Origin: an uncultured Erysipelotrichaceae bacterium
GTDB lineage: Bacteria > Bacillota_I > Bacilli_A > RFN20 > CAG-826
Assembly: GCA_902774655.1 (NCBI GenBank)
Contig: CACYJD010000007.1
Span: 1-11,155, forward strand
Direction: 5' to 3'
Length of the DNA stretch: 11,155 bases
The notes under the pieces are model-generated. The model saw only the letters and a program-made list of their open reading frames with translations. It was not told where the DNA came from and did no database searches. The position numbers were made by a program, and so were the translations under genes. Numbering within the stretch: the first letter of the stretch is position 1; each line of letters opens with the position of its first letter. Shown one piece after another: positions 1 through 6,258 of the stretch.

Positions 1-903
1 TTCTAATGTATATTTAATTTCGTTAACTCTTCTAAGTTCGAATTTTCTTAACTCTTCAAAGAACTCTTGACCAGTGGACTTATCTACTTGAACAATAATC
101 TCTAATAAGTTTTCTACTCTTGAGATGACTTTAATGTTTCCACTAGTAAAGGCTTTATCGAAGTCGTCTTTATTAAAGAAACCAACAACAAATGTTTTAA
201 ATGGTCGATTATGAATTTCTTTCATATCGACTATATCAATTAGTTTTCCATCTTTAATAAAGCCGACATAATCGCATGTTTCATCGAGTTCATCAAACAT
301 ATGATTACTCATTAAAACAGTAACTCCTCGCGCTTTTTCTTCTTCAAGGATATTAATGAAGGCTTCTCTCATAAGAGGATCAAGACCAGTTGTAGGCTCA
401 TCTAAAAGAATAATGTCAGGTGAATGCATAAAGGTCGCTACAATAGCGGTCTTTTGTTTCATACCCTTACTCATTCTTTTTAGGTTAGCAGTAGGATCAA
501 GCTGTAAAGCATTAATAATCTTTTCTGCTTTTGACATATCTTTTAAGTCAATTAATTCTGCTTGTGATTTAAGGAATGCAGAACCGCTTTCTACTGGTGG
601 GAACGCAATTTCTCCAGGTAAGTAGCCGATACTTTTCTTGATTTCGCTTCCGTTAGTCCACGGATCTAAACCATTGACTCTGACATAGCCAGAGTCTGGT
701 TTTAAAAATCCCATGATGTGTCTTAAAGTAGTGGTCTTTCCACTTCCATTAGTGCCGCAATAGCCAAAGACACATCCCTTAGGGATTTTAAAAGATATGT
801 CAAAGATACCACGTCCTTTGCCATAGTCTTTAGTGACATGGTTTAATTCGATAACCACTCCATCAGTAAGAGCGTTTAATTTTTCAATAGTTTCTCTACT
901 CAT
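1..903 (-). CDS. ABC-2-type transporter ATP-binding protein, 3' end cut by window edge
   Basis: The minus-strand frame from the ATG at 903 stays open for 301 codons to the window edge. It encodes a cytoplasmic ABC ATPase that should power an exporter. Visible motifs are Walker A GTNGSGKTT (residues 50-58), signature MSKGMKQK (144-151), Walker B IILLDEP with the catalytic Glu at 169, and H-loop His201. No membrane segment is present, so the permease must be a separate protein, probably beyond the left edge. It is a paralogue of the ATPase at 900-1847. The last visible residues (VNEIKYTLE) match the paralogue's end (FTLQDYFMSFY), so only roughly 10-25 residues appear to be missing. The start overlaps the upstream stop as ATGA, which implies translational coupling; upstream there is only a weak AGG. 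The N-terminus is about 15 residues longer than the paralogue's, so an internal GTG at codon 16 is a possible alternative start. The substrate is unknown. Confidence 0.9.
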   Translation of the reverse strand, partial: MSRETIEKLNALTDGVVIELNHVTKDYGKGRGIFDISFKIPKGCVFGYCGTNGSGKTTTLRHIMGFLKPDSGYVRVNGLDPWTNGSEIKKSIGYLPGEIAFPPVESGSAFLKSQAELIDLKDMSKAEKIINALQLDPTANLKRMSKGMKQKTAIVATFMHSPDIILLDEPTTGLDPLMREAFINILEEEKARGVTVLMSNHMFDELDETCDYVGFIKDGKLIDIVDMKEIHNRPFKTFVVGFFNKDDFDKAFTSGNIKVISRVENLLEIIVQVDKSTGQEFFEELRKFELRRVNEIKYTLE

Positions 904-1847
904 TTTGTGTTACCTGAGACGCCACTAAGGCCGTCAAACTCTTTCTCTTCTTTATAGAAGGACATGAAATAATCCTGTAATGTAAATGGTTTTTCATCAA
1001 ATCCGACAACGTTAATACCTTCTAGTTTAGTAAAGAATTTGCGGTAATTAGCTTTCTTAACTTTTACTGTAGCGATATATCTTTGTTTATTTGTTTCAAT
1101 AACTTCACCATATGTATTGATTTCAAGGAATTTATTAAGATTCTCTTTATCTAAGAATCTAATGTTATATGTTGTTACATCGTTTTCTTTTAAGTCATCC
1201 GCTTTGAAAGTGGAGACGTGAACACCATCTTTAATAATAGAGATAGTGTCACATGTAGCGTCAACTTCACTAAAGATATGACTAGAAAGTAGGATGGTTT
1301 TGCCTCTTTTCTTTTCATCAATAATAAAGTTAATGAATATTTGTTGCATGATTGGATCAAGTCCACTTGTAGGTTCATCAAGAATTAAAACATCAGGGTC
1401 ATTCATAAACGCTGCAACAACAGCGAGCTTACGCTTTTCTCCTAATGACATACTTTTAACGGATACATGTGGATTAAGTTGGAATAATTGAAGGAGATAA
1501 TTGAGTCTTTCATCGTTTCTTTCTCCTCTCATATCTTGCATCATTCTTAAGAATCCCCATCCATCTAGACCTGCAGGAATTGCAGGTTCACCTGGAAGAT
1601 AACCAACATGAGCAAGGATTTTTTCTGTATTACCAAAACTATCCATTCCTAAAATGGTAATCTTACCAGTTGTTGGTTTACTAAAGCCCATGATGTGACG
1701 AATAGTAGTGGATTTACCTGCACCATTAGGGCCTAAATATCCATAGCATTCACCTTTATGAACTTTAATAGATACATCAAAAACACCACGTCCGTAACCG
1801 TAGTCTTTTGTTAGATGTTCAACATTAATAATTACTTCGTCTTCCAT
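900..1847 (-). CDS. ABC-2-type transporter ATP-binding protein
   Basis: This encodes a complete 315-residue ABC ATPase of the drug/antibiotic-exporter type (CcmA/BcrA-like). Walker A is GPNGAGKST (39-47), the signature is MSLGEKRK (133-140), Walker B is LILDEPT with Glu158, and the H-loop is His190. All catalytic elements are intact. A C-terminal extension of about 100 residues follows the ATPase core. The start follows the lipoprotein stop by one base, and an AAAGGA Shine-Dalgarno lies inside the end of the lipoprotein gene, so the genes are co-transcribed and probably coupled. It ends in TGA, overlapping the next ATPase by 4 nt. With its paralogue it may form a heterodimeric nucleotide-binding pair, or each may serve its own permease; neither can be decided here. 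No substrate can be inferred. Confidence 0.93.
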   Translation of the reverse strand: MEDEVIINVEHLTKDYGYGRGVFDVSIKVHKGECYGYLGPNGAGKSTTIRHIMGFSKPTTGKITILGMDSFGNTEKILAHVGYLPGEPAIPAGLDGWGFLRMMQDMRGERNDERLNYLLQLFQLNPHVSVKSMSLGEKRKLAVVAAFMNDPDVLILDEPTSGLDPIMQQIFINFIIDEKKRGKTILLSSHIFSEVDATCDTISIIKDGVHVSTFKADDLKENDVTTYNIRFLDKENLNKFLEINTYGEVIETNKQRYIATVKVKKANYRKFFTKLEGINVVGFDEKPFTLQDYFMSFYKEEKEFDGLSGVSGNTK

Positions 1848-1848
1848 C

Positions 1849-2529
1849 TTAATCCTTTAATAGAGGTAGTGTTAATGTATGGAAATCTCTATATTTTGAG
1901 TTTTTGTGTTCAGCGGGATATGTTTCATTAATATGCGCAATATCGTCGGCTGTAGGATGAGTTCCTGGTTCGTGAACATCAACATCTTTAATGTCATATT
2001 CATCTTGATCATTTATATAGACATCAAGACCATACCAATATAATTGGTACATTAAATCTTCAAATGATACTGGTGCGTGAACACTAATTTGTTTGTCATT
2101 AATTTCGGTATAGATGAGTTTACTTGTAAAAGCGGTGGAGATAGGGAAATCAATGCCTGTTTCTTCTTCGAGATCTTCAACAAAGAAGCCAACATCCATA
2201 ACCTTGTTTCCAGATTCGGTTTCTTTTCCAATTTTATAAAAGCCTTCAATATCTAGGCCATCTTTTAGTAAATCGGCAATAAAGCTATATTCTGACTCTT
2301 CTTCGCCACTTTGAATGTTTGCTTCTGCTTTAAGTGTGAAATATAAACCAAGTTCTTCTTGCGTAGTGCGGTCACGAATGACACGGTCGCCTAAAACCAT
2401 ATTAATAGACATATGGGTGCTTGAATTCTTTCCCATTTGGAAAGTGTAAGAACCCAAATATTTATCATTACCGCAGGAGCATAATAAGAAAGGAAGAATA
2501 GTTAAGGTTGTAAATACTCTATTTTTCAT
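1849..2529 (-). CDS. Putative lipoprotein, unknown function
   Basis: The 226-residue product begins with a short basic n-region (MKNR), a hydrophobic stretch (residues 5-16) and a lipobox LCSC. Cys19 is the likely lipidated residue, so the mature protein should be anchored on the outer face of the membrane. The remainder is soluble, rich in Asp and Glu, with alternating hydrophobic stretches that suggest beta structure. I recognise no family. The start is supported by GGAG 8 nt upstream of the ATG. It is the first gene of the minus-strand cluster and is followed after one base by an ABC ATPase, so it may be an accessory or sensor lipoprotein of that exporter. That role is inferred from position only. 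Cys17 at the -2 position of the lipobox is slightly unusual. Confidence 0.8.
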   Translation of the reverse strand: MKNRVFTTLTILPFLLCSCGNDKYLGSYTFQMGKNSSTHMSINMVLGDRVIRDRTTQEELGLYFTLKAEANIQSGEEESEYSFIADLLKDGLDIEGFYKIGKETESGNKVMDVGFFVEDLEEETGIDFPISTAFTSKLIYTEINDKQISVHAPVSFEDLMYQLYWYGLDVYINDQDEYDIKDVDVHEPGTHPTADDIAHINETYPAEHKNSKYRDFHTLTLPLLKD

Positions 2530-2575
2530 AATCTCATCTCCAAATTATTCTTTATGATTTTAACAAGGATTTAAG

Positions 2576-2593
2576 AAATTTAATATTAAATTT
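2576..2593. repeat. 18-bp perfect palindrome in divergent intergenic region
   Basis: AAATTTAATATTAAATTT is its own reverse complement. It lies about 47 bp upstream of the lipoprotein start and about 130 bp upstream of the EIIC-like gene, in the region where the minus-strand promoter should be. It could be an operator for a dimeric regulator. It is made only of A and T in an AT-rich spacer, so chance is a real alternative. Confidence 0.35.
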
Positions 2594-2686
2594 TTATCTT
2601 AATAACTAGTTTTGACATTGTTAAATAAACATTTTTTTCAATTAAAGCCCATATAGTCCACTCTTTGAGAATTTTGTATATTGTTG

Positions 2687-2714
2687 TTGAGAGTAAAAAA
2701 TAAAAGTGTAAAAT
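2687..2714 (+). promoter_or_regulatory. Putative promoter of the EIIC-like gene
   Basis: TTGAGA (2687-2692) and TAAAAT (2709-2714) are separated by 16 bp and resemble a sigma-A promoter. Transcription would begin near 2721, about five bases before the ATG at 2726. No Shine-Dalgarno lies upstream of that ATG. I found no equally good minus-strand promoter for the lipoprotein cluster in the same region. Confidence 0.45.
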
Positions 2715-2725
2715 ACTAGATATTT

Positions 2726-3838
2726 ATGGAAAACATTGAAGAAAAGAATAACGAACAACAACCAAGCAAGATTAAATCTTTTTGGATTAATCTTAAAAAC
2801 AACTTAATGAAAACCACCAATGGCATGGCTATTGGTTTATTTGGAACCTTAATTATCGGTACCATTATTGATTTATTTGCTAAGATTCCTGCTCTTGAAT
2901 TTATTTCTAATTTTACCGCGATAATTAAAGGATTAATGGGCGCAGGTATTGGCTTAGGCGTTGCCCTTTCTTTAAAAAAGAATCCTATAACCACAGTAAC
3001 GATAATGGCTGCTGGTATGGCTGGTAATAGTGCTTTCCATTTTACTGATTCAGGAATCGAATTCGTAAAATCACTAGGAGATCCATTATCTTGCTACGTT
3101 TCAGCAATTGTTTGCTTACTTGCTATTAAATATATTATGAGAAAACCAACACCAGTTGATTTAATTCTTATTCCATTAGTTGGTTTAACATTCTCATTCA
3201 TTTACGTATTTTTAGCGTCATATTATGTTCACTATGTAACAATTGGATTAAGTGAACTCATTAGAATTAGCTTTGATGTAATACCATTCATCATGTGTAT
3301 TATCATTTCTACTTTAGTAGGTATGGCACTTACTGCTCCTATTAGTAGTGTTGCAATTTGCGTTGCCATCTCAATTGGAAATGTCCCATTAGCATCTACT
3401 GCTGCTCTTATTGGTTGCTGCACTCAAATGCTTGGATTTGCAGTTCACACCGCCAGAGATAATAAGTGGGGAAGTGTCCTCGCAGTAGGAATTGGAACAA
3501 GTATGCTTCAATTCAAAAACATTATAAGAAAGCCACTAATTTGGGTTCCAACCATTGTAGTTTCCGCTATTCTTGGACCATTTGCATTAATACTAGTTAA
3601 TGGTGTTCAATCAATTGATGCTTCACTTGTTAGCACTTTATCAGTTGGTGCAGGTATGGGTACTAGTGGTTTAGTAGGCCCAATTAATTTCTTATCAGTT
3701 TATAACTTTAACTGGGCTGTCATTCTTGAATTAGTTGGTTTCTGCATAGTTTTACCAATTGTTTTAGTGTTTGCAGTTGATTTAATCTTTAGAAAATTAG
3801 GTTGGTTTAAAGAAGGGGATTTCTCCTTAGAAAACTAA
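2726..3838 (+). CDS. PTS EIIC-like sugar transporter membrane subunit (PTS_EIIC_2 type)
   Basis: This 370-residue polytopic membrane protein carries features I recognise from the PTS_EIIC_2 family: GDPLSCYVSAI (118-128), PTPVDLILIPLVG (141-153), TAPISS (203-208), IGCCTQMLGFAV (229-240), a following GTSMLQ-NIIRKP segment, and GAGMGTSGLVGPI (308-320). An EIIC would form the sugar channel that works with EIIA/EIIB and HPr. No EIIA or EIIB domain is fused or adjacent, so it is an orphan here and the substrate is unknown. The N-terminal 25 or so residues are hydrophilic. There is no Shine-Dalgarno before the ATG, and the nearest promoter would give a leaderless mRNA. The next in-frame Met (codon 28) also lacks one, and no evidence favours it. 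It is transcribed alone, with a terminator just downstream. Confidence 0.85.
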   Translation: MENIEEKNNEQQPSKIKSFWINLKNNLMKTTNGMAIGLFGTLIIGTIIDLFAKIPALEFISNFTAIIKGLMGAGIGLGVALSLKKNPITTVTIMAAGMAGNSAFHFTDSGIEFVKSLGDPLSCYVSAIVCLLAIKYIMRKPTPVDLILIPLVGLTFSFIYVFLASYYVHYVTIGLSELIRISFDVIPFIMCIIISTLVGMALTAPISSVAICVAISIGNVPLASTAALIGCCTQMLGFAVHTARDNKWGSVLAVGIGTSMLQFKNIIRKPLIWVPTIVVSAILGPFALILVNGVQSIDASLVSTLSVGAGMGTSGLVGPINFLSVYNFNWAVILELVGFCIVLPIVLVFAVDLIFRKLGWFKEGDFSLEN

Positions 3839-3864
3839 TACGTTATTGATAAAAGTAAGTTTAG

Positions 3865-3906
3865 AAACGGTCAATAGAGTAAAAGATTGGCCGTTTTTAA
3901 TTTTTT
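3865..3906 (+). terminator. Rho-independent terminator after the EIIC-like gene
   Basis: AAACGGTCAAT (3865-3875) pairs with ATTGGCCGTTT (3886-3896). That is an 11-bp stem with one G-U wobble and a 10-nt loop, followed by TTAATTTTTT. It sits 26 nt after the stop codon and ends the EIIC-like transcript. The reverse strand lacks a comparable U-run, so it works mainly in the plus direction. Confidence 0.85.
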
Positions 3907-3991
3907 GCGATTTTTCATGCTTAATTCATAAAAAAGAGTGGAGAACGTGGCTTTTAATTGTAAAAATCGCTGTTTTTACCCCTTTTTAATG

Positions 3992-4010
3992 TATAACAAA
4001 ATGTTATAAT
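3992..4010 (+). promoter_or_regulatory. Extended -10 promoter overlapped by a 17-bp inverted repeat
   Basis: TGTTATAAT (4002-4010) is a perfect extended -10 (TGnTATAAT). No good -35 lies at the right distance (CTTTTT at 3982-3987), which extended -10 promoters tolerate. The start of transcription should be near 4017, giving a leader of about 19 nt with GAGG (4022-4025) 10 nt before the ATG at 4036. The -10 lies within TATAACAAAATGTTATA (3992-4008), a 7-bp inverted repeat with a 3-nt spacer. A protein bound there would block RNA polymerase, so this may be an operator. Confidence 0.6.
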
Positions 4011-4035
4011 AATAGCGAAGTGAGGTTTTTTATAT

Positions 4036-5634
4036 ATGAAAGGAAAACTCTTAAATTTTAGAAAACTCGCATTACTCCTTTTTATTGCTGGAGTTTTGGG
4101 AGTCATAATTAATGCGTTTGAATTCGTAACCTACCAAAAGGGTGTTTTATTCACCGGAAATGAAGCAATGGGCTCAATTTTCTTTTTAGCCGTTATTCTT
4201 TCCTTGATTTTAAACATCGTTTTAGCAGTAATGGCATTGCCATTTATTATGAATAAAACAAAGATGTCTCCAAAGAAGGCACTTCCTATTTTTGGATTGA
4301 TTGTCGCTATTGTTGAAGCAGGTACAGCAGGCTTCTTATTTTATGAAGTATTTACTGAAGGTAGTTCTGAATTACCATTAGCTATTGTCTGTGCTGCTTT
4401 ATCTCTTATTTTATTAATTTATTCATTATGCTTAGTCCCACCTGGTGTTAACGTTAAATCTTATATGCCAGCAGTTGGTAGTAAGATGTTTGAATCAGAA
4501 CAAAAAGAAGCCAAAGTTGTTAGTGAAAGACGTAAAAGTATTGGTAAACGTCAAGTTGCCCAATATATCATTCTTGTTTTAACAATTATTGTTGCTATCG
4601 TTGTAGTATTCTTACTTGCTATTGCTGATCCAAATGCTCCTACTCATACCATTAAAGCAGGATCTTACTTAGTAGCAGCTATTACATTTGGCATAGTTAG
4701 ACTAGAACCTATCGCCGGTTTATTTACTGCGAATGTTTTATTCTTCTCAACATTCTTATTCTTCTATGTAAGCATCATCTTTGTTCTTGCAGTTTCTATA
4801 TACGCTGCTAGCAAAAAATATAAAGGTGCAGGTGCTGGAATCCTAAGCTTTATTATTGCATCTATTTTGTTATTCTATGCCGCAGGTTTCTATACAGTTA
4901 ATATGTATCAAAGAGGTATGGATTTTACAGCTTTACCAATGATGACATTCATGATTGCTTTAGTAGCAGTCTTAATTGTTCTTGCGTATGTATTAAGCTT
5001 GATTCAAGTTTTACTTGTCGTTTTAAATTCTTACTATACCGGTGTTGATAATGAAGAAGCCGAAGAAGCAATTGAAGAAGTTCATGAAGAACCTGCTCCA
5101 GTTGAAGAAGAGAAAGAAGAAGTTCAACCAGAACCTGAGCCAGAACCAGAACCTGAGCCAGAACCTGAACCTGAGCCAGAACCTGAACCTGAGCCAGAAC
5201 CAGAACCTGAGCCAGTAGTGGAACTAGCTCCTGCTCCTGAAGTAGAAGAAAAAGGTAAACTTGTTATCGAAAGAGTTCCATTTGCGGATAAGGTTAGAAA
5301 AGCTGACCGTGACTTAAAAGATAAATATGCTGAACTTAAAGCATACTTAGAGAGTTATGGAGTTAATTCTCGTATCAGTATCGATGGTGATTCATATAGA
5401 TTACATAGAGTTCTATATGCATTCATGACCATTGCTGGTAAGAAGATTAAATTATATTTACCACTTGATCCAAATGAATTCTTAACATCCACAATCCCTG
5501 TAAACGATGCTAGTAAAACTAAAAAGTATGCAGAGATTCCTGCAGAGCTAGATGTTAAGAGTGACTTATCAGTGAAACGTGCCAAACTTCTCATTGATAT
5601 CGTCATGGATAAAGCAGGACTTATTAGACAATAA
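4036..5634 (+). CDS. Multi-pass membrane protein with Pro-Glu repeat linker and conserved-looking C-terminal domain
   Basis: I do not recognise a named family for this 532-residue protein. It has about eight hydrophobic segments, near residues 10-30, 46-71, 82-104, 113-134, 176-197, 231-257, 265-288 and 302-330. They are arranged as two groups of four around a charged loop (135-174). An acidic linker (340-364) and fourteen consecutive Pro-Glu pairs (365-392) follow. After a short second linker comes a soluble domain (about 405-532) with a basic helical start, the segment SYRLHRVLYAFMTIAGKKIK, then LYLPLDPNEF and a C-terminal helix. From memory, similar C-terminal segments occur in uncharacterised Firmicutes and Mollicutes-relative proteins; I cannot name the domain. 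The lysine-rich N-terminus suggests both ends are cytoplasmic. The Pro-Glu run would act as a stiff spacer holding the domain away from the membrane. It is transcribed from its own promoter and is probably monocistronic. Function unknown. Confidence 0.85.
   Translation: MKGKLLNFRKLALLLFIAGVLGVIINAFEFVTYQKGVLFTGNEAMGSIFFLAVILSLILNIVLAVMALPFIMNKTKMSPKKALPIFGLIVAIVEAGTAGFLFYEVFTEGSSELPLAIVCAALSLILLIYSLCLVPPGVNVKSYMPAVGSKMFESEQKEAKVVSERRKSIGKRQVAQYIILVLTIIVAIVVVFLLAIADPNAPTHTIKAGSYLVAAITFGIVRLEPIAGLFTANVLFFSTFLFFYVSIIFVLAVSIYAASKKYKGAGAGILSFIIASILLFYAAGFYTVNMYQRGMDFTALPMMTFMIALVAVLIVLAYVLSLIQVLLVVLNSYYTGVDNEEAEEAIEEVHEEPAPVEEEKEEVQPEPEPEPEPEPEPEPEPEPEPEPEPEPEPVVELAPAPEVEEKGKLVIERVPFADKVRKADRDLKDKYAELKAYLESYGVNSRISIDGDSYRLHRVLYAFMTIAGKKIKLYLPLDPNEFLTSTIPVNDASKTKKYAEIPAELDVKSDLSVKRAKLLIDIVMDKAGLIRQ
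5128..5214 (+). repeat. Coding minisatellite: four 18-bp units encoding Pro-Glu repeats
   Basis: One 12-bp unit (5128-5139) is followed by four 18-bp units (5140-5157, 5158-5175, 5176-5193, 5194-5211) and a closing CCA. Units two and three are identical, and units one and four are identical to each other. The pairs differ at one codon (CCA versus CCT), with GAA and GAG at fixed places. Every unit adds six residues in frame. The near-identity at DNA level points to recent tandem duplication, so the length may vary between strains. Confidence 0.9.
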
Positions 5635-5636
5635 TC

Positions 5637-5677
5637 CCCTGCGCACGCGCGACTTATTAAATATTATTAATAAGTGC
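5637..5677. other. GC-rich island followed by an AT hairpin
   Basis: The 17 bases at 5637-5653 are almost all G and C (core GCGCACGCGCG), which is very unlike the surrounding DNA. ACTTATTAA (5652-5660) then pairs with TTAATAAGT (5667-5675) around a 6-nt loop. No U-run follows, so it is not a standard intrinsic terminator, although it sits just after a stop codon. It may slow or end transcription of the membrane-protein gene or bind a protein. Nothing visible decides this. Confidence 0.4.
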
Positions 5678-5706
5678 TTGCAATCAATTACTGATATTGA
5701 TAAATT
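5678..5706 (+). promoter_or_regulatory. Putative promoter of the rimP-nusA-ylxR-infB-rbfA operon
   Basis: TTGCAA (5678-5683), a 17-bp spacer and TAAATT (5701-5706) preceded by TGA (extended -10 form) make a plausible sigma-A promoter. Transcription would begin near 5713, giving a leader of about 77 nt. The spacing is ideal, but the -10 matches the consensus at only four of six positions. No better candidate lies between 5634 and the rimP start. Confidence 0.5.
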
Positions 5707-5712
5707 ATTAAT

Positions 5713-5789
5713 GCTCAAGTAATTGAGTTAGCTCTTGAATTATTAAGAGTGACCTTCCTGGTCACTCTTTGATTTTAATGGGAGGCATT
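5713..5789 (+). promoter_or_regulatory. Structured operon leader with mutually exclusive hairpins (possible attenuator)
   Basis: Three hairpins can form. The first is GCTCAA (5713-5718) with TTGAGT (5723-5728). The second is GCTCTT (5731-5736) with AAGAGT (5745-5750). The third is a strong hairpin at 5745-5769. The second uses the 5' arm of the third, so they exclude each other, as in an antiterminator and terminator pair. The rimP Shine-Dalgarno GGGAGG (5780-5785) follows directly. Known attenuators of this shape respond to RNA-binding factors; the factor here is not visible, and NusA is the natural suspect. No riboswitch class was recognised. Confidence 0.5.
5745..5777 (+). terminator. Terminator-like hairpin with interrupted U-tract before rimP
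   Basis: AAGAGTGACC (5745-5754) and GGTCACTCTT (5760-5769) form a perfect 10-bp stem with loop TTCCT. The following tract is TGATTTTAA, a U-run broken by GA. The stem is strong but the tract is weak, as expected of a terminator that needs a helper factor. It lies between the operon promoter and the first gene, so it would control the whole operon if active. Confidence 0.6.
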
Positions 5790-6248
5790 ATGATCCAAGA
5801 AGAAGTTAAAAAGTTAATTGAAAAACCTATCCTTGATCTCGGTTATACTTCTATTGAAGTAACCTACAAAAAAGAGAATGGAGATTTTTATCTTCGTGTT
5901 ATTTTAGATAAAGATGATCCAATTTCTTTAGATGATATCGTTAAAGTAAATGAACTTATCACTCCTATCTTAGATGAAAAGGATTTAATTAAAGAACGTT
6001 ATATCCTTGATATTACTTCCCTAGGAGCGGAAAAACCTATTGAATTATCTAGACTAGAAAAATACGTCTCTAGATATATTAATATTCACTTAACTAATCC
6101 TTATAAAGGTGAGAACTACCTTGAAGGTACATTATTAGAAGTAAGTGAATCTCTAGTCACTATCGAATTAACCGATAAGGCTAGAAAAATTAAGGCTACA
6201 ATCGATAGAAATACTATCGATAAAGCCCGTTTAGCAATCAAATTTTAA
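5790..6248 (+). CDS. rimP: Ribosome maturation factor RimP
   Basis: This 152-residue protein matches the RimP (YlxS/YhbC) family in length and layout. RimP binds the 30S subunit during late assembly in the cytoplasm. The N-terminal domain carries the pattern LGYTSIEVTYKKENGDFYLR and LDKDD. The family motif SSPGAERPL appears as TSLGAEKPI, and the C-terminal SH3-like domain ends KARLAIKF, close to NARLAVSF of Bacillus subtilis. I chose the ATG at 5790 because GGGAGG lies just upstream (4 nt from GGAGG to the ATG, a short spacing). An in-frame ATG at 5778 and a TTG at 5769 lie in or just after the leader hairpin and lack a ribosome site. It is the first gene of the operon. The nusA start follows after 10 nt, and the nusA Shine-Dalgarno overlaps the rimP stop. 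Confidence 0.93.
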   Translation: MIQEEVKKLIEKPILDLGYTSIEVTYKKENGDFYLRVILDKDDPISLDDIVKVNELITPILDEKDLIKERYILDITSLGAEKPIELSRLEKYVSRYINIHLTNPYKGENYLEGTLLEVSESLVTIELTDKARKIKATIDRNTIDKARLAIKF

Positions 6249-6258
6249 GGAGAATATT

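Noticed and set aside
356..625. Plus-strand open frame of 89 codons opposite the partial ABC ATPase
   Set aside because: The opposite strand carries a complete set of ABC ATPase motifs across this span; the plus frame is an antisense shadow without a ribosome site.
3936..3950. Two GTGG motifs resembling an MraZ box
   Set aside because: The spacing is 9 bp rather than 10, there are only two copies, and the downstream gene is not part of the division and cell wall cluster.
5684..5726. 9-bp inverted repeat TCAATTACT / AGTAATTGA as part of a larger leader fold
   Set aside because: It spans the proposed promoter -10, so it would not be whole in the main transcript. It is kept only as a possibility if transcription comes from further upstream.
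5769..5789. Longer RimP N-terminus from TTG 5769 or ATG 5778
   Set aside because: Both starts fall in or just after the leader hairpin and upstream of or inside the GGGAGG ribosome site that serves the ATG at 5790.
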